A stretch of DNA of 64,000 nucleotides from positions 14,380,286 through 14,444,285 of the forward strand of contig NC_135176.1 of the NCBI RefSeq assembly GCF_041146795.1. The letters run 5' to 3'. Shown here piece by piece: positions 51,801 to 63,351 of the stretch. Source of the stretch: Maylandia zebra. Lineage: Eukaryota > Chordata > Actinopteri > Cichliformes > Cichlidae. The notes below the pieces were generated by a model. The model made no database searches and was not told the origin of the DNA. It was given only the letters and a program-made list of their open reading frames with translations. Each line of letters opens with the position of its first letter. Position 1 is the first letter of the stretch. The position numbers were made by a program, and so were the translations under genes.

Positions 51801-54800
51801 AAGTTTTATGCGTCTGTTACACAGGATCTAATTTAAATCTTCACCAAAAGATTTAATAACCCCCTTGATGAAGAGTTTGAGCTTTGCTGTCAAAGGATTC
51901 TTCTGTCAGCACTTGCTGACTTGATCTCAAAAGAAGTGCTCGTCAGCATATTCTGAAGCCCTTTTCATCCGCAAATTGATGTTAACAGCTCTCATGTAAA
52001 ACAATATGTCGCTGTATGCAAAACAAGATAAATGATGGGCGTGAAGAGGACCGCATTTGGCATCGCCTAAACTGTAATTACATGCTTCACCTTAGTGGAA
52101 ACATGGTGTTCAGAAGTGTGTTCACGAGAGATCCCGGTGAACAATATATAATACTAATATATATATGAAGGAGAACAGGCGAATATACATACCACAGCAG
52201 TCGTGGTCATCGCGTTGTCAAGTTCTGATCTTGCACAGAGCTTCCTATCCAACCTCCCTGCTCCTAACTCGGCTCTCCAGATAAGGAAACACATTATGTC
52301 TATGCTCTATCAAGAAGCAGTTAAGCAGCCCACCATAACCTCAAAACAAATGGCGCAAATCAGAAGACGAGGTCACTGTGCTGCTGAAGGCTCCATTGGG
52401 CTGAAATTTTATCACAGCCTCCCGAAAATGGTGCGATTGTCACTAAGTACGGCGATTGTTGCCTTAAAATGCGTATTTCCTTGCAGAAAAAGAAATCTGA
52501 AAGCTTTACATTGTTTTATGACTAATTGCTGTTCAGGGTGTTAGGATATGAGACAGAAAAATCGTAAGACGAGGCAAGAAGAAAGCTGCACATACAGTCA
52601 TAATTTCAAGACGGAGGATGATTGCAGAGACCAAAAAGCCAGTAAATCTCAAATAAACTGGGACACTGGTTAACATGGCTGCTGTTCATAGTAGCGTTTA
52701 TTTGCAGTGATTAATTAGCTAAGCCATAACCCTTAATTTGTTCCCTTCAAATAATCCAGTAAACAAACTAATGCTTGAATCTGGAAAACATAAAATATTT
52801 AAAACCAGAGACAAGGAATTGAGCAAAAATTTTAAAAACAACCAAAAAAGCCTCCGAAAATCTAGCACTTACCACAGTCGGGACTTTTTCTCCTTGAGCT
52901 TTCATCAGATGTGTGCGTCCAGTATGCAGACACTGTGGAACTTCCAGGCATTTTAGCCACTCTGTGTCAGACAGAAGTGAAGCAAATTCATTTTCAGCAG
53001 GAGGACTGGATCAGCTTATCAGAATCAAATGGTTTGGACAAACGTAACCATGAAGCTCAGTGGTGCTACATCATTGCCAATCAGCACAATGAAGAGGAGC
53101 CAAACTGCTACTTGCACTTCATGCAGTGGATCTAAGCGCTGGAACTGTTGCTCTGCAGTCACCACAACTTCATAAGAAACGGTCTCATAGCACCCCATCT
53201 TTTCTGACATACCCCACATAACTATCATGTCAGTTCTGGAGAATTATTTGAAAATTTTCTAATGAAATGCATGAGGGATAATCACATCAACAAGTTAAAT
53301 CGGCAACTGTAGAGCTACGCCATGGACAAATCACATCAGATCACCCTTCCTTATATGAAATGTCTTGATATGACACCTTAAATTTTTTGGAAAAAGCACT
53401 GAGATCACAAAGGTACGCAATATCAGTGAGGCCCATAGATATGACACCAATGGATGCAAAAGAATGGAAAGATATTACAAGACTCCTCAATCCTAATGGG
53501 ATACTAAAAGAGAACAGATACAAGATCAGCTTTCTCTTTGCATCTGCGTCACATCTTGTTATTTATTTTTATTTAAATCAGCGTGAACGTGAGCTGGACT
53601 ATCAGGTTACCTGTCCCGTCTGATGTCTGACCCAAATCAAATAATAAATGTGTGGATCACAAGCCTCATGGACAGTAAAACATTTGAGCCATTTTACGAG
53701 GCAACTGCAACGAAAGTCTCTAACCCAAACTTGTGAATGCCAACCTGTAAAGACACTACCTTGTCAGTTTCAGGAACCAACCCCCCCCCAAACCAACATT
53801 CTCCGTCGAATATCCCTGATCTACCCAAATGTAAGTTTAAACTACAATGGAAGAGGAAAACTGAGTGCCATTGTAGCCCATCGATGGCAGAACTGGCAAA
53901 CTGATCCCAGCCTTTTCTTCCAATATACCTAACATCCCTACATTTAAGAAGAGTATGATTGGATGGAAGCCTCCTTTGTTGGCACTAAAAAGCCTCAAGT
54001 CCTCTCTAAACCTGGACTTGTTTGTGAACAGACAACCTTTAGATCATCTCTTGAAACTAAGAAAAAAACAAGCTGTGCCTCTACCTTCAGAACTATAGAT
54101 CACTTGGTGACTCCAATCTCACCTTTAAAGCATGGGGAAGCCCTTTGGATGATGAAAACTGAAGATGACTAAAGGAACAACATGGTGTGGTCTGATTATA
54201 AAGCCTTCAGAAATTCATTCTGACATTGGGGGGGGGGGGAAATGCATTGCCTTCCTGCACTTGTGAAAGAGGGATGATAGAAGACTTGATCTGATCTCTT
54301 AACGTCGTCCAACATTTGGCTCCTCTGTCAATCACTGAGTAAATGAAGAGAGCACTGATTGATTCAGGGTACAAAAATAGGAGTAAAGGAGCATGGACAT
54401 TCCATGGGTTTTTTGTAAGTACCCAAGCGATGCGTGGCTTTTTGAATTGTCAGCATACAAAACAGTTTTGTTCATTACTGGTTTAAATTGCATTACTTAA
54501 GAGCCGCCAGGCTTTCTTTTAGTTTGTACTAGAGGTCTGTTTTTATTCAGAGATTTCAAGTTATTTATGTTCAGAACTGGTGTTCTCAACACCACCTCTG
54601 TGACTTTCTCCTCAGATCTTCTCCCATAGAGAAACGTGATCTTGTCGTTTTGTCGCACTGGCCACCAGGACCGAGCTCCTCCAAGGACTGCTCGCCTCCA
54701 AAGGGCCGTAGCCCAAAGTCAAAGAGTGGTAAGTCAGGTTTTTGTGTACTTGTCTTATTTCTAATTTTTTATTTTAATTTTCATCTGATAATCTGTTGAA

Positions 54801-56408
54801 GGTGTCAACTGTTTTAAGTAGTGTCTTCAAATGTTTTTTGTTTGTTTTAGATCACAGTTCAGATGCCGATACCACACCAAACAGACGCCTCTCTAAGTCA
54901 AGTGATACCAGATCTTCTCCTGAAGACAGAAAACAGGAATATTTGGACAAGAGGGTCTTTAGGTACATTGGAAAGAACTATGCCAGTGTTCGAGGCGGTG
55001 TTCTTGCTTTACTGGGAGGTTCAGTCTTTTTCAAAGACTGCTGTAACAGCCTCATGCTCTTTTAGTTGTATGGGAAAAATGTATGATTTCACAGAAGCAT
55101 AAAAATAAGGTATTCTTCAGGTTTCTGATGGCTATTTGTTTTTTGTAGGCCTGTTAATATGATGCATGACAGCTACAGACCTGGGAGACCCTTAAGGAAA
55201 GGACCCGGACCCGGACCCATGCAAGTGAGTGAAAGAAACAGTGCTGAAGAAAAGATCATCCATAAAGACAGACTGCTCTAAATGTACAGTAATAATCAGA
55301 AACTTGTGTAAAACAATGTCAGTCTGCATTAATAACTTAAAGTAATTATAATTAAATATATTTGCAAGATCAAATATGAAAGAAACTATATAGTCTGCAT
55401 GTTAATGTAGATGTTTTCAGTGAAATCATAAAATTTAATGCTGGGCTATAAAACAGAGTACTTTATTAAAGGGAAAGAATGTCAGTGTTGAAAATTGTAG
55501 GCTTTTAAATTCAGACATGTCAGACATTACTTAAGGGTGTCGTTACGCCACCACAACAGCCAATCATAATGGACATGTTTCTGTTATCTGCAAAAGGACA
55601 TGTGCTAAACCTGAAGCTAAGTATTCTTATCCAAATACTTGTATTGTAGAAAAAGTAAATGTGTGCGGTGACTGATAGAAAGCCTAAATGATGTTAGCTG
55701 CTGTTCTCAGATTTTCAAGACATGATTAATAATGCTAGATATTTAATTTGTTCTCAAATTTAAAACAAATCATAAGTTTCCCAATTTTCAAGGACATTTT
55801 ATTTTAACATTTATTTTTGATAAGTTTAAGAGTTGGTGAATAGACTGGTTATTGCAGCTAGTAATGCAGACCGATTTCTCTTTTGTGATAAAAGTTTTGT
55901 CCATATCAACCAACTCTGACTATATTGAGCTTGCAGAGGTATGAAGATAAACTATTATTAACACTTTATAGCATCCTGACATTGAAACTAGTTTAAAAAA
56001 ACAGCAGTAATGTTTTGGAAAATGTAAAACTAATTTGTATTGTGATTACAGTACAATCACACAAATGTTGTATATACTCAGCTTTTACCATTGTGCTTTT
56101 ACAGAGAACAAAGTTCACTGGTGGTCCACGGAGGATGGGCCCTGAACTGTCTGGGAATTTTAGAAGACCACTCATGGTAAGTAGAGAGATCATCTCTCTT
56201 GTTGGAAAAGAAGCATTCGTTCTTTAAAACGAATTCTTCATTACATGTTTGTTTGTTTTTGAAAAAGGAGAGCTTGGTGCCGCGTCCTTTCCCGAATCAG
56301 AGACCAGTGTTCAGAAAGAGTTACAGTATCGTGTCCAAATACCGTAACATGAGAGTGATGCGTCAGCGCGCACCGTACAACCGAGGACCCAACCAGCAAC
56401 GGTGGTGA
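48843..56408 (+). CDS. bclaf3: BCLAF1/THRAP3 family member 3 candidate (Arg/Ser-rich nuclear protein)
   Basis: Coding exons on the plus strand: 48843-48899, 49714-49775, 49940-50656, 50947-51585, 54616-54728, 54851-54962, 55149-55224, 56105-56176 and 56268-56408. Phases close at 662 aa from the ATG at 48843. ATG at 48852 has the better start context (AAAATGG), and a start at MVRTHFG (49735) would give 636 aa. The body is Arg/Ser/Pro/His-rich and lacks a folded domain that I recognise ([49 protein letters not shown]). The C-terminus [20 protein letters not shown] resembles the end of human BCLAF3 (KSLYIQAKYQRLR). Position between map7d2 and a CIN85-type gene, all co-oriented, matches human Xp22. 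Family members act in transcription and mRNA processing. The identity rests mainly on synteny and composition. Confidence 0.62.
49557..49572. repeat. poly-G run
   Basis: About 15 G in a bclaf3 intron, followed by (TAG)n. Low complexity. Confidence 0.9.
51740..54180 (+). other. unassigned coding-like tract in bclaf3 intron
   Basis: Lies wholly in the intron 51586-54615. Long plus-strand open stretches follow one another. Near 51.75-52.0 kb I read [20 protein letters not shown] and [20 protein letters not shown]. At 52203-52544 I read [20 protein letters not shown]. At 53387-53623, 53648-53932 and 53963-54172 three open stretches share one frame almost back to back. I recognise no family, no terminal repeats and no splice signals joining it to bclaf3. 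It could be a decayed gene or retrocopy, an unknown mobile element, or unusual intron composition. Confidence 0.35.
54229..54239. repeat. poly-G run
   Basis: Eleven G residues in the bclaf3 intron, just past the coding-like tract. Confidence 0.9.
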
Positions 56409-56990
56409 TGACCACTAGTGAGTTGGGAAGCATCAGCGGCTTCAAGTTTGATACGTGCTTCAGATGCAACACGTAAGAAGATTCTAAAGATTTTTTTTTT
56501 CTTTTTCTTGTATAGGTCCTACGTTCAGCTAACATGGATGGAGAAAAATTCTCATCAAGCTCTTTGCTGTCAGGGGGACTGCAGAAAGCTTCACTACAAT
56601 CCCATCCTGCATCGTGAAAGCTTTTTATTCAATTTATTTTGGTGTTTTACTTTATTCTTTGTAAAAGTACTGCAGTATTTTGGTTGACATTGTCTGTAAC
56701 ATAGGCCATTGTATTATACAGCCCTGCTTTTTCCTCTCTTCAGATGATTTGGTAATTGCTGCTTGTGATTATGGGAGTCCTTGTTTGGGGTTTTTTGTTT
56801 GTTTTTTAATACCAACAGCGTCACATTTCAGATTTAAGTACAAAAAAAAAATCTCTTTAGTATCTGACTTTTACTGTCCATAAAGACCCACGATAAGATG
56901 TCTTTGATTAGAAAACAGTCTCAGTGGACACTTGGGTACTACTTGTAAAATGTGTTTAAACACTTTCAATAAAATGAGATTAAGCACTCA
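56409..56990 (+). other. bclaf3: bclaf3 3' untranslated region
   Basis: Follows the TGA at 56406-56408. AATAAA at 56968-56973 gives a 3'UTR of about 580 nt. Confidence 0.7.
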
Positions 56991-56999
56991 GTCTCAGCC

Positions 57000-57780
57000 T
57001 TTTTCCCAAACAACATTAACAGTGTACAACATTTAAAAATAATACAATGATTTTCATACTGTGTAACCCTTTAATGAGTGCAAAGACCTCGGTGGATACA
57101 GGTTTTGGGAATCGATGCCACAAATGTTTAAATCAGATGCTGTAGATTTCCTGTTTTTGTTTGTTTTGTTTTTTTTCCTCCAGTTTCCTACAAAAATACA
57201 GACTATCCTGTAATTATACATTTAGAAAATAAGTGGGGTTTTTTCTTGTATTAGTCCTTTATTTATCTAGGTAAAAAATCTGATATTAAAAAAACTGATT
57301 TCCAAGAGAGACCTGGCAACAAAAGTCAAAATACACGTACCACATAAATATATAACATTTAAAACATACAATATCCCGTACAAACGTAAAGAATACACAA
57401 TAACAGAACAAATTAAGAGCAACATTAAAAACAATCACACTGAGTAAAAGTTATTTTCTCTGAGGTTTATTTTAGTAATTCACAGAAAGTGTTCTTGTAC
57501 CTTGGTGAAGTTTGAGTGGCAATGGGGGTTGGGGGTCTTTATTGATAGGAAAAGCTAATGAAAATACAGTAAAAAGTTCAAAATCTTCACATTTCCTAAA
57601 GCTGTACATTTGATAGGCTTTATTTTCACTTAAAATGTTAATGTAAATGGTTAAATATTACTGATATTAGCTGCTAAATATTGTACATCTTTTAAAGTTG
57701 GGGCACTGTGAAATTACAGTCATTAGGCATTATGACAAATGCCATGTCCTGAAGCAATTTTTTCCACCTCAGAACAATTT
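57000..57780. other. AT-rich spacer, no gene seen
   Basis: Between the bclaf3 poly(A) site and the L2 relic. No coding exon or identifiable repeat was found. Confidence 0.4.
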
Positions 57781-57784
57781 TCAT

Positions 57785-58265
57785 ACTAATTTTTCCAGAG
57801 GTCCATCAGATCTAGAGAAAGCCATGTGTGCCTTTGTTAACCTTAGACTACAGCATTGTAAACAACTAGTGAATCATCTCTTACAACTATTCTAAAAATG
57901 CTGCAGCCAGACTACTAACTGCAACAAAAAAACCCGAGATCACATTACTCCAGTGTTAGCAGTCCTGCACCGGCTCCGTCCCTTACAAAGTAAAGTGATA
58001 GTACTTGTGTTTCAAGCTTTAAATGGTCTTGGTAGAAATGCATATGTACATATACTCCCTCAAGATTCTAACCTAATCATTCCTGACCCATCCTACAGCT
58101 GAAAGGTATACAAAAAGGGGGTCCTGGCTTTCATCTTGTGGCACTGACACTTTGGAATGACCTCCAAAGTGACCCCAGACAGCTCGATGCTTGCCTGAGG
58201 TCACTTTTTAAACCTAAGCTGAAGAAATATCTTTTTCTTCAAGCATTCGACAACAGCTGATCTCT
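57785..58265 (+). mobile_element. L2-like LINE relic, C-terminal RT and tail
   Basis: Translations in changing frames give LEKAMCAFVNLRLQHCKQLV (relative of SRLDYCNALL), KTRDHITPVLAVLHRLRPLQ, VFQALNGLGRNAYV and the final KLKKYLFLQAF-type stretch. That is the order expected at the end of an L2-clade reverse transcriptase. It is heavily decayed. Confidence 0.75.
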
Positions 58266-58509
58266 GGAGCTGTGACAGGAGGACAGTCTGTTGTTGTGTT
58301 ATGCGAGTTGTGTGAATGTGTGTAGAGGGAGTTTGGAAACTCTTCTGTTTCCTCTTTCTTTTTTTTTACTCACCGTTTTACTAACTCATTCACAAGAATG
58401 TCCTTTTATGAAGACATTATTGCAAACCTTACGTAGATATGCCTCTCTAGCGTTTTGAAACGACTGTTTTGAAACAGCTTGTGAGAATTAAACTGAAGTC
58501 GTCAACCTT

Positions 58510-58738
58510 CTAGATTTTTTGTTTTTTTGCATCGTTTGTGCGTTTAAACAACTGTCAGCCGTCAGTCTGTGACGCCGCTGATATTTGGGAGCAGAATGGG
58601 GGGGCTCTGCTCTAAACTTAGACCGGACAGCACCACTCTTCATCGCAGCATACTCTGCAGACCACTGTGGATTACAATGGGTGGTGTCGAGTTACCGCAG
58701 ATGCTGCTTTATCTCAGCGGCGAAGCTGGAAAAACAAG
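58510..58738 (+). promoter_or_regulatory. candidate first exon of the CIN85-tail gene
   Basis: CpG-richer sequence ends in a strong donor, AAACAAG/GTGAGC, at 58738/58739. An ATG at 58596 opens MGGLCSKLRPDSTTLHRSIL and stays open to the donor in phase 2. That phase does not join productively to the exon at 59361, so I read this as a non-coding first exon with an upstream ORF, or an alternative N-terminus whose partner exon I could not find. Confidence 0.4.
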
Positions 58739-59135
58739 GTGAGCGTGCGCTCCGGATCGTGGCTTTAACTGACAATAATCTGGTAATTGGTTTAGTACGT
58801 TTACTAATCTGTCACTGTGCTCCCTACTCTGCACTGGCTCCAGCATGTGTTGCCCATTAGTTCACTGCTGTGGCATGAGAGAAACAGCTGCCTCTGCTCT
58901 TACACATTTAGTCTCTCTCTCACACTCACTGATAAAGAAATACTTCTGCTGCTGGGCTGATTCATGACAAAGAGCACAGATCTTTTAAAGAAGCAGCACG
59001 GTGTGAGACTGCACTGAGCTGACAGGTTTCTGTTGATTTGTGTCCCACTGACTTGCTCCCATTTGTCATTTGTAGATGTAGACTTAAGGGCACTGCAGGG
59101 TTTTTCTGTCTTTCACTGTATTCTTCTCTGTCACG

Positions 59136-61752
59136 ATGGGCAGCTATAGTTCAGCCCTCATTCCCGGTAAGCCTTGCAACTATTGTTTGTTACATATATT
59201 GAAATGCTACTGTGCTCGGATGCTGCATGTCTGAGGCAGAATGTTAATCTAGACTTTGAAAATGTGCAAAAGAAGGAGCGAGATGTCTAAGAATGACCAT
59301 TCAGTGACTTCCAAGCTCTGTGAGGTGTGTTTTAACATGTAATCTCCATTTCTCTCAAAGACACTGAGGAGTTTGTGTCAGTTGTGTCTATCACGGAGAA
59401 GCTGAATGCGCACGCAGCTCATGCTGTAGATGAGAGGTTACAGTCAGAGCTTCGGACTCTGGGAAGTATACATTTTTAATGAAAGCCATCTACAAGCCAA
59501 GCCATTCCATTTCTTAATCGTCCAGTTTGTTTATAGCTTGGTGCTGTGTTTGAAAAGAGTGTGTGGTGTGGTCTGCTTGTGTCACTCTGTCCTTGGGATA
59601 AATTTAACTTTTCTGAGCTGCCCCATACACACACAGAGAGACAAGTAGAGACGCAGAAGATATCTACTTTGACTCCTTACTTAAAACAAAGTTAAAAGGT
59701 ACTTGCCCTGTAGTGAATCGGTCCCCTTTTTGAAAATCATCTTCTGGGACTAAGAAACACCAAAAGCTAGAACGACATGTCACCATTTAATGTATTTTAC
59801 TCATCAGACGTCTCAAACTAGACTTTATTTTACAGGTAACACTCATGATGGAGGAGGAACGAAAGAAAACCCAGAGTGAAGTAAGGAATTCGCTGCCAGA
59901 AGGAACTCAACAAACAACTCAGAATGGATCCATCCCGCCTGTAAGTGCACTGCTCAAAAACTGAATGAAATTAACACTTTTTAATCAGAGCATAGCATCA
60001 AGATAATTAAACTTCTAGAATATTGACCAGAGGGAGGTTGTTAATCAGTTTCAGCTGTTTTGCTGTTAATAAAATTAACAACAGGTGCACTGAGGGCCAA
60101 CAATGAGACACCAGGAATGGTTTTACATGGTGGAGGACACTGACATTTTTCCTGAGTGTTTTTTCACTAGTTTTGCATTTGCCTAGGGTCACTGTCACTA
60201 CCAGTAGCATGAGACGACACCTGGACACTACATAGGTTGCACAGGTAGTCTAACTGCTCCAGGAAAGCACATCAAACAGGCAGTTACTCCTGGAAAGGAG
60301 CATAGAAGGTCCTTAACCTTCTGATCATCTGTGCAAAGAGGAACAGGATGAGCACTGCCAGCGCTACAACATGACCTCCAGCAGGCCACTGGTGTGAATG
60401 TCTCTGAGCAAACAATTAAACTGATTCATGAGGCTGGCCTGAGGGCCCAACGTCCTCCATGGAGCCAACTGGTATTTGCCTTAGAATACCACAATTGGCA
60501 GGTCCATCGCTGACCCCTTGTGCTTTTCACAGATGAGAGCAGGCTCACCCTGAGTGTGAGAAAGACGTGAAAGGGCCTGGAGAAGCTGTGGAGAACGCTA
60601 TTCTGCCTGTAGTTCAACATGACTGGTTTGGTGGTGGGTCAAGGAGGCCTGGGGAGGCATATCCATGGAGGGGCACACAGACCTCTTCAGGCTAAAAGGC
60701 AGTACCCTGACAGCCGTTAGTTATCAAGTCCTTGGATTGTCAGACCCTATGTTGGTGCAGTGTTCCTGTGGGTTCCTCGTGGTGTTTCACAATGTGTTGA
60801 GAAAATGCAGACAGTTCCTCCTCCAGGGAAGATCCCACAGCACACCACACTTTGATGGGTGATGAGTGTCTTTGAATTCGGCCCTTTGTAGGTTGATCAT
60901 TTTTATTTCTATTTCACAATGTGGCATCATCATTCATCATGCAGTCTTTATCAGTAGAAATATCAGCACAGTTTTTTCCCTCCCATTGAGATCTGATGTG
61001 TTTTCAAAGTGTTCCTTTCATTTTTATTTATTTTTTCGAGCAGTGTATAAAATAAAATGCTAAAGGTCGTACAATCCACAGCTGTTAAACTGCAGTAAAT
61101 GACAACTTCTTATATTTCTTTTGTGTTTTCCACAGGCATTAGAAACCAAAACTATGCCCACAGAGTCTTTCTCCTCTCTCCTGCCAAAGGCTATCTCTGC
61201 TGTGCTGCACCCAGCTCCGCCTGCAGGCATCAACTCACAGCCCAGCAGAAATCCAGAAGGGCACGCCTCGCCAAACCTGGAACAACTGCAGACAGAGCTG
61301 AGAGACCTGAAGGGCCAGTTTGAACAGATGAAGACTCAGCACAAGTATGGCTGTCTTTCCCTAATTGCACATTAGCTATAAGTTGTAGACATCTGCACAG
61401 TTTTCTGTTTACCTGCTCATCCTCACTCTGGAGGGCATTTGACACTCCCAGCCCAGCATCAGTACCAACCAACTGTAGTTTCAGTCAGGTTTTTGCTGTG
61501 CTAATTTAACAACATTGTGTTATTCCAGCAAAGAAATCAAACTGCTGATGAATGAGCTGGATGAGGAGAAAAGGATTCGCTTAACGTTACAGGTAAAGTG
61601 GCCGAGGATAATAAAATTTAGTAACATCTTATTTCAATGGGCGTAAACACTTCAAGGTGGGAAGATTTATCATGATTTGATTTTTTTCAAAATCCAATTT
61701 TTTTCCGTTTTAGATGGAAATTCAGCGAATGAAGAAGCACATGTCTAAATGA
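59136..61752 (+). CDS. Short CIN85/CD2AP-type protein: C-terminal coiled coil only, no SH3 domains
   Basis: Plus-strand model: 59136-59166, 59361-59425, 59836-59940, 61136-61344, 61529-61592 and 61714-61752, closing in phase at about 170 aa. The start is MGSYSSALIPDTEEFVSVVS, then ITEKLNAHAA, resembling CIN85 DPFDSVVVTTEKLSHP. The C-terminal coiled coil reads NLEQLQTELRDLKGQFEQMK, then EIKLLMNELDEEKRIRLTLQ and MEIQRMKKHMSK, aligning with CIN85/SH3KBP1 [20 protein letters not shown]. This tail mediates oligomerisation and membrane-lipid contact in CIN85. Human SH3KBP1 occupies the same place and orientation after BCLAF3, but here no SH3-coding exon fits upstream, because bclaf3 ends at 56.4 kb. 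The donor at 59425 is weak; the last three exons are firm. Confidence 0.7.
59948..61045 (+). mobile_element. Tc1-like transposon relic in intron
   Basis: Begins CACTGCTCAAAAACTGAATG and ends GTTCCTTTCA...TTTTTCGAGCAGTG, the terminal inverted repeats of a Tc1 family with CACTGCTCAAAAAA ends. The interior follows that family's order: AACAACAGGTGCACTGAGGG, GATGAGCACTGCCAGCGCTA, CACAGATGAGAGCAGGCTCA, GGGGAGGCATATCCATGGAG. A large block after the second catalytic region is missing, and numerous small indels break the transposase. It sits in the intron between the 105-bp and 209-bp exons of the CIN85-tail gene. Confidence 0.85.
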
Positions 61753-62350
61753 GCAAAGACGACTATTCTTTCATCAGATTTCTGATTTACCGTTTCTTTT
61801 TGGACTGCTGAGTGGGCTGACCCAGAGGGCTTAATATTTTTACTGAGTCACTGGTGAAAGTGCAAAGATGGAAGCAGACATAAAGACGGAGGCTGCAGCA
61901 AACTGTCCTTTCCTTCTGGAGATGACCGGCGCAGTTACACATCAAACATCTTGTTTTTTTCTCGTCACGTCACCAAAGGCATTCATAAACATTCTTACCG
62001 GGGAACTGTAATCTCACATTTTGAGTTTTCCAGGAGATTTCACTCATCACCGTCCATTAAGACAATGATTGGTGGCAATATGTACTACGGCATAATTGAA
62101 CTGCATTTTTATCCATTGTGACAGTGACTCAGAGAGAGAGAAGGATGAGAAATGACAAGCAGCAGTTCATTTACAGAGACTCAAGAGTTTGTTTATAATA
62201 ATGTAATATGGATGAGCACACAGATTTTAGGCTTGTAAAAAGAAAAAAAAATAGCACTTGTTTTCTTCCTGATTGCACAAAGAATGTAAATTTACTGGGT
62301 GCTGATGTGCATTGTGTGTTTATTAAAAATAAATATAGTTACTACTGATA
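61753..62350 (+). other. 3' untranslated region of the CIN85-tail gene
   Basis: Non-coding sequence after TGA at 61750-61752. Candidate AATAAA at about 62329-62334, with another near 62393. Confidence 0.5.
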
Positions 62351-62480
62351 TATGTATGTTGAAAATTTATATTGGCATAAAAAAGTAAACAGAAATAAAA
62401 GCAAAGACAAGCAACAAAAAACAAAAACAAAAGGCCTAAAGGGAATAAAATCTATCAGTCGTACATTATGTGTTCGACAG

Positions 62481-62914
62481 GGGCTGTCAACGTTAACGGG
62501 TTAACACAATTAACACAATTAAAAAAATTTGGTAAATGGCCTGCATTTGTATAGCGCTTTACGCAGTCCCTAAGGACCCCAAAGCGCTTTACACTACATT
62601 CAGTCATTCACCCATTCACACACACATTCACACACTGGCAATGGCAAGCTACATTGTAGCCACAGCTGCCCTGGGGCGCACTGACAGAGGCGAGGCTGCC
62701 GGACACTGGCGCCACCGGGCCCTCTGACCACCACCAGTAGGCAAACATGGGGTTAGTATCTTGCCCAGCCAGGAGGCAGCCTGGGATCGAACCACCGGCC
62801 TCCTGATTAGTGGCTGACCTGCTCTGCCACCTGAGCTACACCCATTTTAACGCAATTCACCCATCTGGAGCGTTAATCGCGTTAATCGTGACGCCACGTT
62901 AACGTTGACAGCCC
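62481..62914. mobile_element. element with 18-bp perfect terminal inverted repeats, carrying a nested repeat
   Basis: GGGCTGTCAACGTTAACG at 62481-62498 is the exact reverse complement of 62897-62914. GTTAA-rich sequence follows inside both ends (GGGTTAACACAATTAACAC; GCGTTAATCGCGTTAATCGT). The centre, 62531-62846, is an unrelated fish repeat that seems to have inserted into it. The terminal sequence is common in fish genomes. I do not assign the superfamily. Confidence 0.7.
62531..62846 (+). repeat. GGTAAATGG...GCGCTTT fish repeat, copy 2, nested
   Basis: Starts GGTAAATGGCCTGCATTTGT then ATAGCGCTTTACGCAGTCCC. It contains CATTCACCCATTCACACACA, TGGGGTTAGTATCTTGCCCA, GGGATCGAACCACCGGCCTC and ends TCTGCCACCTGAGCTACA. 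It is the better preserved relative of 23357-23600. The closing motif resembles the B-box/anticodon-arm region of a tRNA gene read on the opposite strand, so a SINE-like origin is possible. Confidence 0.7.
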
Positions 62915-62929
62915 TACTTTTCTATCAAA

Positions 62930-63350
62930 AAAGGTAAATATGTTAGTATTTTTTCACTCATTTGTGACAGATAATCTGTCTAATTCACATTACTGGTCTA
63001 GTCATCCATCTTCCACTTATCCAGTTCAGAGGTGCAGGGGGCCAACCAGTCTATCGCATTAACAACAGGGACGGACAACAGTCCACACTCAAAGTTACAC
63101 CGACAGCCAACTTAGACTCAATCACCAGTTAACCCAACCCCCAAATAACTGTGGGACAGTGCAAACTGCACATAAAAGTCCCAGCGAGCCAGTTGGCTCA
63201 AACATAGACCTTCTTACTGTGAGGCAACATTGTGTTATTTTGTTTTGTTTTAGCAGTGCTGGTCTTTTCATGAACAATTCTGGAAGAACTGTAGAATCAG
63301 CCGAATCTCTCTCCATACATGCAGTGAAATGTTATGCAATTTTTCTCCCC
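62930..63350. other. spacer, probable lipase 3'UTR
   Basis: Between the nested repeat and the lipase stop codon (minus strand). No second gene is seen. Part of it must be the lipase 3'UTR; a poly(A) signal was not assigned. Confidence 0.35.
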
Positions 63351-63351
63351 T

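Noticed and set aside
58596-58738. MGGLCSKL as the true N-terminus of the CIN85-tail protein
   Set aside because: Its donor leaves phase 2, which meets a stop in the next usable exon; the ATG at 59136 joins in phase.
59640-59698. Possible exon encoding DAEDIYFDSLLKTK
   Set aside because: The stretch looks protein-like but its donor phase does not match the phase-0 exon at 59836, and the acceptor is weak.
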